Source: a virus
Direction: 5' to 3' (one strand)
IMG/VR virus record: IMGVR_UViG_3300013093_000001
Coordinates: 1-64,000 of that record
DNA: 64,000 nt
The notes beneath the pieces are model-generated. The model was not told the DNA's origin. It saw nothing but the letters and a program-made list of their open reading frames with translations, and ran no database searches. Positions 59,144 through 64,000 of the stretch are shown in pieces; position 1 is the stretch's first letter; each line of letters starts with the position of its first letter. Made by a program: the position numbers and the translations under genes.

Positions 59144-59525
59144 AATGCCACCGCAGCATTTGAGAATAGTTGACGCAACCCTCTGCGTAACCCTCGGTAT
59201 ACATTTCCGCTCTCTGCTGGTCGTATTGCCGCTCCGACTCCTTGTACTGCGCGAGCAGTTCAGGCGACAGACGTGACTCGTCAACAGTCAACAAAACTCG
59301 CTGACCATTGCACACAGAGCAAAGCGCATCATAGACACCCGACTTGTAATCCTGCCAAAAGTCGGGGTCTTGATCGTACATTTCATCCTGGGTCATACCG
59401 CCCTCCCAGCAATCATGCACACCGCGACCTTCACAACGCCAGCAGACCTCGTACTTGTCGGGCAAGTTGACGCTCGTCGGTCCGTCTTCGCTGTTTGCGT
59501 CGGTACCAAGCATCTGGTACTTCAT
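59136..59525 (-). CDS. DnaJ-type zinc-finger-like protein
   Basis: This 129-residue protein has two CxxCxG-like motifs, 'CWRCEGRGVHDC' and 'CSVCNGQRV', plus a Tyr/Glu-rich helical C-terminus. Similar short proteins are frequent in phage early regions. GGAGGAGAG precedes ATG. Confidence 0.68.
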   Translation of the reverse strand: MKYQMLGTDANSEDGPTSVNLPDKYEVCWRCEGRGVHDCWEGGMTQDEMYDQDPDFWQDYKSGVYDALCSVCNGQRVLLTVDESRLSPELLAQYKESERQYDQQRAEMYTEGYAEGCVNYSQMLRWHCG

Positions 59526-59544
59526 GCTTCTCTCCTCCTAACCG

Positions 59545-59595
59545 GGCTGGCTTGTGCCAGCCTCGCACCCTGGCCGGGTTCGACCCCGGCCAGGG
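59545..59595 (-). repeat. Double-hairpin intergenic element 8
   Basis: Short stem GGCTGGC/GCCAGCC (59545-59562) and perfect 11-bp long stem CCCTGGCCGGG/CCCGGCCAGGG (59568-59595), loop TTCGAC. Confidence 0.8.
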
Positions 59596-59599
59596 CTCG

Positions 59600-59800
59600 T
59601 CAGGCCAATCCCCTGACGTACAGGTAACCCTTCACCCGTTCGGCCAGCTCGTAAGCGGAATCGATGATATCCAATTCGTTGGACGAATTGTCATACCGCT
59701 CGTAAAACTGGTTCAGCGCAGCCACGACCGCCTTTGCGTCGTATTCTTGCCGCTCCTGCATAATCGGCAATGACTGCGGCGACCACCAGTGGCCGCTCAC
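59600..59800 (-). CDS. Hypothetical protein
   Basis: This 66-residue GTG-start protein ('AVVAALNQFYERYDNSSNEL', 'AYELAERVKGYLYVRG') is helical. It overlaps the upstream stop (GTGA). Unknown function. Confidence 0.58.
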   Translation of the reverse strand: MSGHWWSPQSLPIMQERQEYDAKAVVAALNQFYERYDNSSNELDIIDSAYELAERVKGYLYVRGLA

Positions 59801-60003
59801 ATACCCGGCTTGAAGTCGAAGTACACACGCGGGTTGTGCGTGAACTCCATGACACCTTCGACACGGTCCGACTTCCGTCGGACCATGACGTATGGAGCAG
59901 AGAAGCCAATGACTTCAAATTCTGCCTGTAACTGCTCGGTGTCCCACGTCTGTCCCTCTGGCTTGCGACCAGAGTCGTAGTTGTGGATTTCAATACCTGA
60001 CAT
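59797..60003 (-). CDS. Hypothetical protein
   Basis: This 68-residue protein ('QLQAEFEVIGFSAPYVMVRR', 'GVMEFTHNPRVYFDFKPG') is strand-rich. GGAGGAAAA fixes ATG 60003. Resembles short phage proteins with a 'V.VRRK..GV.G...F.H.PR.Y' pattern; function unknown. Confidence 0.65.
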   Translation of the reverse strand: MSGIEIHNYDSGRKPEGQTWDTEQLQAEFEVIGFSAPYVMVRRKSDRVEGVMEFTHNPRVYFDFKPGM

Positions 60004-60020
60004 TTTTCCTCCTCCACTTG

Positions 60021-60073
60021 GGTCGGCCTGGTGCCGACCTCGCGCCGTGGTTGAGTTCGACCCCAACCACGGC
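60021..60073 (-). repeat. Double-hairpin intergenic element 9
   Basis: Short stem GGTCGGC/GCCGACC (60021-60039) and long stem GCCGTGGTTG/CAACCACGGC (60044-60073), loop TTCGAC. One plus-strand A.C is U.G on the minus strand. Confidence 0.8.
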
Positions 60074-60084
60074 AATTCTTAGTC

Positions 60085-60435
60085 TCAAACCCGCAGCGTA
60101 ACAGCCTGCGGGTTCCTCAACCCAACCGCGAAGGTGTGGTCACCACCGACATCCGTATTACAATGACGGCAGTAGGTTGTAGCACCTACCACTGACAGCG
60201 CTGATCGCACCCAGGCGAAATGATCGCCAACACACGGCAGGCAAACAGCGCCTCCAGGTTGACCGCACTCCTGCATTGCAATATGCGTTGCTTCCCGTTT
60301 GCCACACAGGCCACACCGAATTACCCCGCCAGCTACCTCAGCTAACGAATAAATCTCCCTGAGAGTTTCGATATATGCTTCACCCGTTTTCTCGCTGAGA
60401 GACTCAAGTAATTCTGCTATTAATTCTTCTCCCAT
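60085..60435 (-). CDS. Multi-zinc-ribbon protein
   Basis: This 116-residue protein has a helical N-terminus ('LIAELLESLSEKTGEAYIET') and several Cys pairs ('RCGLCGKREATH', 'VCLPCVGDH', 'YCRHCNTDVGG'). Probably nucleic-acid or protein binding. GGAGGAGGAAAC before ATG. Confidence 0.65.
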   Translation of the reverse strand: MGEELIAELLESLSEKTGEAYIETLREIYSLAEVAGGVIRCGLCGKREATHIAMQECGQPGGAVCLPCVGDHFAWVRSALSVVGATTYCRHCNTDVGGDHTFAVGLRNPQAVTLRV

Positions 60436-60451
60436 GTTTCCTCCTCCTTGT

Positions 60452-60498
60452 GGCTGGTTGTCAGCCCCGTGCGCTGGCCGGGTAATGAACCCGGCCAG
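60452..60498 (-). repeat. Double-hairpin intergenic element 10
   Basis: Short stem GGCTG/CAGCC (60452-60466) and perfect 10-bp long stem CTGGCCGGGT/ACCCGGCCAG (60474-60498), loop AATGA. Confidence 0.75.
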
Positions 60499-60505
60499 GG
60501 CTGTG

Positions 60506-60859
60506 TCATAGCCGCGACAGGACACCGTTAATTAGTTCTGCCACCGCATCCAACGTCACGCCACCAGACAATTTTAGCTTCTCAGCAACATAATCAGCGC
60601 TGACCGGACTGTCGAAGGTGTATGCCCCGCAGGACTTGACTGCAACGAATACCTGCCTGTGGTTGACATAACTGATCGTATTGCTGCCACCGACGTCGCA
60701 AGGCGATGCAAACAAAATCCGCAGCGCAGTAGCCTGTCTATCCGTCCAAAGCAGAGCGACCGACCCGTAGTAATTCATATCGAACACCACGGCGTCGAAT
60801 GTACCGTCGCTGTTGACAACCTGATTGTATTCGTCAAGCGTGTACTGCCGCTCACCCAT
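60506..60859 (-). CDS. Hypothetical protein
   Basis: This 117-residue protein ('QYTLDEYNQVVNSDGTFDAV', 'RQVFVAVKSCGAYTFDSPV') looks alpha/beta. ATG 60859 overlaps the previous stop (TGATG). Unknown function. Confidence 0.6.
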   Translation of the reverse strand: MGERQYTLDEYNQVVNSDGTFDAVVFDMNYYGSVALLWTDRQATALRILFASPCDVGGSNTISYVNHRQVFVAVKSCGAYTFDSPVSADYVAEKLKLSGGVTLDAVAELINGVLSRL

Positions 60860-61020
60860 CACTCTGGTCCGTTCGCCCAAAAATCCAGCAACTCAAGAAT
60901 TCCGGTGAGGGCTTCGGCAATAGCTATCTGCGCGTGGTCCTGGCTAGTTGGACGCAAATCCGCACGCCCGTTTTTAGCCCAACCGATCCGCTCTCGCGCA
61001 TTTTTCAGGTGTTGATTCAC
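60859..61020 (-). CDS. Small hypothetical protein
   Basis: This 53-residue GTG-start protein ('VNQHLKNARERIGWAKNGRA', 'IAIAEALTGILELLDFWA') follows GGAGGAAAA. Helical; its end overlaps the next ATG. Confidence 0.6.
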   Translation of the reverse strand: MNQHLKNARERIGWAKNGRADLRPTSQDHAQIAIAEALTGILELLDFWANGPE

Positions 61021-61035
61021 TTTTCCTCCAATCTG

Positions 61036-61086
61036 GTCCGGCATTTGCCGGACTCGTACCCCGGCCAGGTTCGACCCTGGCCGGGG
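61036..61086 (-). repeat. Double-hairpin intergenic element 11
   Basis: Short stem GTCCGGC/GCCGGAC (61036-61053) and perfect 11-bp long stem CCCCGGCCAGG/CCTGGCCGGGG (61059-61086). Confidence 0.8.
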
Positions 61087-61091
61087 CGTGT

Positions 61092-61553
61092 CTAGCTCGC
61101 TATGACGCCGCTACCCTCGCAACGCAGGCAGGTCTGGTATCCCAGCGACTCGTGGTCGTAGTCAAACCATTGCGACCCTGGTTCAAGTTGCAGAAGCTTG
61201 CTGCGGTGCAATTCCTCGCTGTAGTTAAAGCCTTCGCCGCTGCAACCCGCGCAAGTGCGCTTGCCTGTCAACTGCAATTCCAGTTCGTAGACAATCGCCG
61301 CAACCTCACAGTTGCAAATATTGACGCTGTGATCGCAACCCAAATCGTCTGAGAGGTATTCAATCAACGACGCCACCAGCGCCTTGGGTACAGGTTGACT
61401 GTCACCCCGCTCTGGGTGTTTTTCCATCTCAGCGCGGTAGTCAGCGATCTCAGTTCTGCGCATCAATGTCCAAGACGGACGTTCGATGGGGTCACTGACC
61501 CGCAACGCCTCACTCAGCAGGACATTCTCAATTTCGACCCACTCAGTAGACAT
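61092..61553 (-). CDS. Protein with DnaJ-like zinc motif
   Basis: This 153-residue protein has a helical front and a C-terminal pair 'CAGCSGEGF' and 'CLRCEGSGV', like the DnaJ central zinc domain. Relative of the gene at 59136 in motif only. GGAGGAGAG before ATG. Confidence 0.65.
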   Translation of the reverse strand: MSTEWVEIENVLLSEALRVSDPIERPSWTLMRRTEIADYRAEMEKHPERGDSQPVPKALVASLIEYLSDDLGCDHSVNICNCEVAAIVYELELQLTGKRTCAGCSGEGFNYSEELHRSKLLQLEPGSQWFDYDHESLGYQTCLRCEGSGVIAS

Positions 61554-61568
61554 CTCTCCTCCTAACTG

Positions 61569-61620
61569 GGCTGGCCTCTTGCCAGCCTCGTACCCCGGCC
61601 AGGTTCGACCCTGACCGGGG
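61569..61620 (-). repeat. Double-hairpin intergenic element 12
   Basis: Short stem GGCTGGC/GCCAGCC (61569-61587) and long stem CCCCGGCCAGG/CCTGACCGGGG (61593-61620). One plus-strand C.A is G.U on the minus strand. Confidence 0.8.
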
Positions 61621-61625
61621 CTATT

Positions 61626-62024
61626 TCAACGAACCGTGAACGACACGGTCATTCCGTCACTCCTACGGTCTATCCTGTCACGCAAACGCGACAGCGAAGC
61701 AAACAGGTGTGCGTGTGGGACTGCTGCAACACCGAACCGTTTGAAACCACCTGGATCGTCAAACTCATCTGCTAAAAACGACTCCGTGTAGTAGTCCTCT
61801 GCGTCTTCGTCAACGTAGCGCACAACTAATCTCCTCACAGGCAACGGACTCAACTCAGCCAGCAACGGCTCCCACAAGCATTGATCGGCAGTGAACGTCA
61901 CTTCGTTCTTCGGCCAGCCAAACGTGTCCCTCGGTCCTTCTGACACCCAAGACCAACCTAGCCCTACGGCCATAGTCCGTATGTTTGCTCGGTTTTTCTC
62001 TGCAATCTCGTACTCGTACTGCAC
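61626..62024 (-). CDS. Hypothetical protein
   Basis: This 132-residue GTG-start protein ('MAVGLGWSWVSEGPRDTFGW', 'PVRRLVVRYVDEDAEDYYTE') appears alpha/beta. GGAGGAGGAAAAAA before the start. No family recognised. Confidence 0.62.
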   Translation of the reverse strand: MQYEYEIAEKNRANIRTMAVGLGWSWVSEGPRDTFGWPKNEVTFTADQCLWEPLLAELSPLPVRRLVVRYVDEDAEDYYTESFLADEFDDPGGFKRFGVAAVPHAHLFASLSRLRDRIDRRSDGMTVSFTVR

Positions 62025-62046
62025 AGTTTTTTCCTCCTCCTAACTG

Positions 62047-62097
62047 GTCTGGCTCATGCCAGACTCGTACCCGGTACAGGTTCGACCCTGTACCGGG
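62047..62097 (-). repeat. Double-hairpin intergenic element 13
   Basis: Short stem GTCTGGC/GCCAGAC (62047-62064) and perfect 11-bp long stem CCCGGTACAGG/CCTGTACCGGG (62070-62097). Confidence 0.8.
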
Positions 62098-62105
62098 CGC
62101 TACCG

Positions 62106-62345
62106 CTAAACCTTCTGCTTACGCGGCTCAAACTCGGTCACAATCGGTTGCGTAGCAGACCCATGATGTGTCCAGTGGTAGTACCCCATCTGGTCAACAC
62201 CAGTGAACTCTAAGGGTGGCGGGAACTCTACTAAAACATAGCCGTAACCCAACCGGGCACCTTGCTGCCGGAAGTTATGTTTGGCTTCCGACACGCTGCT
62301 GCCTCGACCCCAGCGGTTTTGACCCATCACAAGGAATGTGGACAT
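62106..62345 (-). CDS. Hypothetical protein
   Basis: This 79-residue protein ('MSTFLVMGQNRWGRGSSVSE', 'LGYGYVLVEFPPPLEFTGVD') is a small conserved-looking phage protein. GGAGGAAAG fixes ATG 62345. Function unknown. Confidence 0.62.
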   Translation of the reverse strand: MSTFLVMGQNRWGRGSSVSEAKHNFRQQGARLGYGYVLVEFPPPLEFTGVDQMGYYHWTHHGSATQPIVTEFEPRKQKV

Positions 62346-62360
62346 TCTTTCCTCCAATCT

Positions 62361-62414
62361 GACCCGACCTCTTGCCGGGTTCGCGTCCTAGCCAGGTTCG
62401 ACCCTGACTAGGAC
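62361..62414 (-). repeat. Double-hairpin intergenic element 14
   Basis: Short stem GACCCGAC/GCCGGGTT (62361-62382) and 12-bp long stem GTCCTAGCCAGG/CCTGACTAGGAC (62385-62414). C.A on plus is G.U on minus. Confidence 0.8.
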
Positions 62415-62421
62415 TCCTTTA

Positions 62422-62667
62422 TTAGTCTTGGGTACCGTAGCTACCCAACCTGCCACGCAATTCTTTCAGCGTGTCAATCTCCCGCGTCAACTGGTTGGCG
62501 TGTGCTTTGGCGACTTCCAGCGCCGCGTTCCCAACCGCTCGGGTGATGTGCCTGAGCGTGGCATTGATGTGGCTGATGTCAGTGGACTGCCGCAACCACA
62601 TCGCGTCCCGCAAGCAGCCATCCAACTCCAAAACCAAGTCGTTGATGGCGTCTTGTAAGTGCTCCAT
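62422..62667 (-). CDS. Helical / coiled-coil protein
   Basis: This 81-residue protein ('MEHLQDA INDLVLELDGC' then 'LEVAKAHANQLTREIDTLKE') is predicted to be all helix. AGGAGGAAA fixes ATG 62667. Unknown function. Confidence 0.6.
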   Translation of the reverse strand: MEHLQDAINDLVLELDGCLRDAMWLRQSTDISHINATLRHITRAVGNAALEVAKAHANQLTREIDTLKELRGRLGSYGTQD

Positions 62668-62683
62668 TTTCCTCCTTCTAACT

Positions 62684-62735
62684 GGCTGACTCTTTGTCAG
62701 CCTCGTACCCCGGCCAGTTCTGACACTGGCCGGGG
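62684..62735 (-). repeat. Double-hairpin intergenic element 15
   Basis: Short stem GGCTGAC/GTCAGCC (62684-62702) and perfect 11-bp long stem CCCCGGCCAGT/ACTGGCCGGGG (62708-62735), loop TCTGAC. Confidence 0.8.
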
Positions 62736-62740
62736 CCACC

Positions 62741-63271
62741 TCACGCCGCAAATGCGTCGTACCACACCTTCCGCTTGTCACCACAGCAAGGGCCATAAAA
62801 CCACCCACGCCTATTAACTCTAAGCCGGTGCGCTGTCACGTTACCGTGACAGTAGAAGCAATGCGGGACCAGCTTACCGTCAGCTATCGTAAACTCTAGC
62901 TGCTGCCTCGGCTTATTGTTCCAGCCAACAAAGAACCTAAAAATTCTCAGGTGACTGGTATGACGCATCAAATGCAATGACCTTGCTAGCCTCGCTAACC
63001 GCAGCAGGGCTAAACCACCACCTGCCACGGGCAGTAACGCTGCCACAATGACACAAGCATCAAACACGTTCCAAAAAGACCGGAAGAAAAGCCTGGTAAA
63101 CGCGACACGAAGAGCCAGTTCACACGCAAAGAACAGCAAAACAGCGTTGTCCAGCCGCTCAAGTAATTCAGCGTTCGTGTCATCTACAAGGCTCCACGCC
63201 ACCAGACCAAGGTTGGTTAGAATTGCGACCATCACTACCCGGTCTAGCGGGGAAGACCTGTTGTGCGACAT
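62741..63271 (-). CDS. Voltage-sensor-like membrane protein with zinc C-terminus
   Basis: This 176-residue protein has four membrane segments: 'VVMVAILTNLGLVAWSLV', 'NAVLLFFACELALRVAF', 'FWNVFDACVIVAALLP' and an S4-like 'LLRLARLARSLHLMR' with Arg at every third position. This is the layout of an ion-channel voltage-sensor domain without a pore. The last 60 residues form a cytoplasmic zinc-type domain ('HCFYCHGN', 'GPCCGDKRKVWY'). Role unknown: membrane-potential sensing, or depolarisation. AGGAGGAGG in the leader. Confidence 0.75.
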   Translation of the reverse strand: MSHNRSSPLDRVVMVAILTNLGLVAWSLVDDTNAELLERLDNAVLLFFACELALRVAFTRLFFRSFWNVFDACVIVAALLPVAGGGLALLRLARLARSLHLMRHTSHLRIFRFFVGWNNKPRQQLEFTIADGKLVPHCFYCHGNVTAHRLRVNRRGWFYGPCCGDKRKVWYDAFAA

Positions 63272-63327
63272 TTCTCATAAACCTCCTCCTAACATCCCCG
63301 ACCCTGTGTCGGGGAAATCTGTGTGGG
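63272..63327 (-). promoter_or_regulatory. Leader hairpin of the voltage-sensor-like gene
   Basis: CCCCGAC-CCTGT-GTCGGGG lies upstream of the ribosome site, like the short hairpin of the intergenic elements but without the long stem; the tandem cassettes take its place. Confidence 0.5.
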
Positions 63328-63444
63328 GAGGCGGCGGCGCAGGTACTGCGCCCGAGCCATGTAACCGGGCAAGGCAATCCTTGCTTCCATTGCCACCAAA
63401 AATGAATGAAAACGGTGGGATGGTGAGTTTAACGCCGCCGCCTC
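63328..63444. ncRNA. Structured RNA candidate, copy 1
   Basis: Outer stem GAGGCGGCGGCG/CGCCGCCGCCTC (12 bp) encloses an inner stem GCCCG/CGGGC and a stem CCACC/GGTGG. Its first 18 bases inside the stem and last 16 bases are identical to copy 2, but the interior differs. Strand unknown. Confidence 0.5.
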
Positions 63445-63477
63445 AAGCCTCAAAAAGTTTGTGTGGAAAGGTGGTGG

Positions 63478-63598
63478 GGGGGCGGCGGCGCAGGTACTAC
63501 ACGCCCCGTAGTAAAAGGGCGCTTATTGGTAGTCCTTACTTTCCAATTTCCCACCAGCAAGGAACGAGAAATTGGTTGAGCTTAACGCCGCCGCCTCC
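63478..63598. ncRNA. Structured RNA candidate, copy 2
   Basis: Outer stem of 12-13 bp with one G.T pair, inner stem CGCCC/GGGCG and stem CCAATTTC/GAAATTGG, in the same order and spacing as copy 1. Inner stems differ in sequence but keep pairing. Confidence 0.5.
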
Positions 63599-63601
63599 AG
63601 C

Positions 63602-63844
63602 CTATGCTGACCGCCGTGAAGCGGCCATCGTTCGTACCTTGCTGACCACCCAGCGGGTGAATTTTACAAGATAACGAACTGCTGTGACCAAGAACCACGC
63701 GAGGCAAGCGAAAATCAGCAGTTCAGACAACTTGCGATTCTTTCGCATAACGCTCAGTATCACTTCTCCAGCGATTAGCTGGACCGCGTTACTGCTCAGG
63801 TGCTTCGTCAGTTCTTCAAACTGGTTTGGTCGTTCAAGCAACAC
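63602..63844 (-). CDS. Small membrane protein
   Basis: This 80-residue GTG-start protein has one membrane helix ('LLIFACLAWFLVTAVRYLV') and basic flanks ('VSKVRTMAASRRSA'). GAGGAAAG precedes GTG. It is encoded just before the tandem RNA cassettes and the voltage-sensor-like gene. Confidence 0.62.
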   Translation of the reverse strand: MLLERPNQFEELTKHLSSNAVQLIAGEVILSVMRKNRKLSELLIFACLAWFLVTAVRYLVKFTRWVVSKVRTMAASRRSA

Positions 63845-63860
63845 CTTTCCTCCTCTCCTA

Positions 63861-63913
63861 AGCTGGCCTTATGCCAGCTTCGTGTCCAGCACGACTTCGA
63901 CATCGTGCTGGAC
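63861..63913 (-). repeat. Double-hairpin intergenic element 16
   Basis: Short stem AAGCTGGC/GCCAGCTT (63860-63880) and perfect 11-bp long stem GTCCAGCACGA/TCGTGCTGGAC (63884-63913). Confidence 0.8.
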
Positions 63914-63917
63914 TTCC

Positions 63918-64000
63918 TTACTTGCGGTGACCGTGACCGGCGATGTTGTAATGACCGATATCACCACTTGATGTACCGGGTTGGTCGCTGCGGAACACGG
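63918..64000 (-). CDS. Hypothetical protein, 5' partial
   Basis: The C-terminal 26 codons of a minus-strand gene reach the right window edge ('FRSDQPGTSSGDIGHYNIAG', ending 'HGHRK'). The stop at 63918-63920 is followed by element 16, which supports a real gene. Function cannot be judged. Confidence 0.45.
   Translation of the reverse strand, partial: VFRSDQPGTSSGDIGHYNIAGHGHRK

Noticed and set aside
59568-62097. tRNA T-arm-like sequences (GGTTCGAC...) in many gaps
   Set aside because: The stems are 10-12 bp with a 6-base loop, and no acceptor, D or anticodon arm surrounds them; they belong to the double-hairpin elements.
63048-63674. 208-residue plus-strand frame across the voltage-sensor gene and tandem cassettes
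   Set aside because: It is antisense to a convincing membrane protein and crosses non-coding repeats; the sequence is basic and proline-rich without motifs.
53718-63917. Regularly recurring repeats suggesting a CRISPR array
   Set aside because: Spacing is 200-900 bases with genes between, stems vary in sequence, and there are no uniform spacers or cas genes.

Overview
The window is a contiguous piece of a tailed-phage (siphovirus) genome whose host is almost certainly a mycobacterium or close relative. The evidence is a mycolyl-arabinogalactan esterase (LysB) beside the endolysin, a PPE-family protein, a secreted Rpf-like protein, frequent GTG/TTG starts, and -10 boxes that suit mycobacterial leaderless transcription. 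Base composition looks like mid-50s % G+C by eye (not computed). No integrase, attachment site, classical repressor, tRNA gene or CRISPR array was seen, so a lytic lifestyle is more likely than a temperate one. Terminase, portal and capsid genes are absent. A neck gene is cut by the left edge and a reverse-strand gene by the right edge, so the genome extends past both ends.

Layout. 1-23 kb (plus strand): neck genes, tail terminator, major tail protein, frameshifted tail assembly chaperones, a 2100-residue tape measure protein carrying three cell-wall-hydrolase-like modules, then baseplate and fibre proteins with collagen-like, fibronectin-like and glycine-rich parts. 22.8-24 kb: small divergent regulators. 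24-28 kb: a ParB-like protein followed by dpdA-queD-queE-folE and a methyltransferase. 28-35.5 kb: HNH endonucleases, an Rpf-like secreted protein, a YqaJ exonuclease/RecT recombination pair, a replication-initiator-like protein and a glycosyltransferase. 35.5-46 kb (mostly minus strand): small genes, a second glycosyltransferase, a repeat-rich structural protein, a DenV-type DNA glycosylase, a second PP-loop QueC-like enzyme, canonical QueC and a second TGT/DpdA-like barrel. 46-52.9 kb (plus): lysis region (papain-like protein, HNH, LysA, LysB, holin-like membrane proteins), then a lone PAS domain protein and a PPE protein. 52.9-64 kb (minus): about 27 small early-type genes including Ku and a voltage-sensor-like membrane protein.

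How the genes work together. FolE, QueD, QueE and QueC form a complete GTP-to-preQ0 route and DpdA would insert the base into phage DNA, giving resistance to restriction. The pathway is split between two operons on opposite strands, and both the transglycosylase-like and the QueC-like steps are duplicated. YqaJ/RecT, Ku and the pyrimidine-dimer glycosylase provide recombination, end joining and repair. The tape measure modules, LysA, LysB and Rpf-like protein all act on the mycobacterial envelope.

The most unusual features are non-coding. Sixteen intergenic gaps in the right arm each carry the same pair of hairpins: a long terminator-like stem after one stop codon, then a short stem before the next ribosome binding site. 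Stem sequences change while pairing is kept. Several plus-strand C.A mismatches become G.U wobbles on the minus strand, which points to structured RNA made from that strand. Near 63.3-63.6 kb two tandem cassettes share the same paired architecture with different interiors and may be a new structured RNA.
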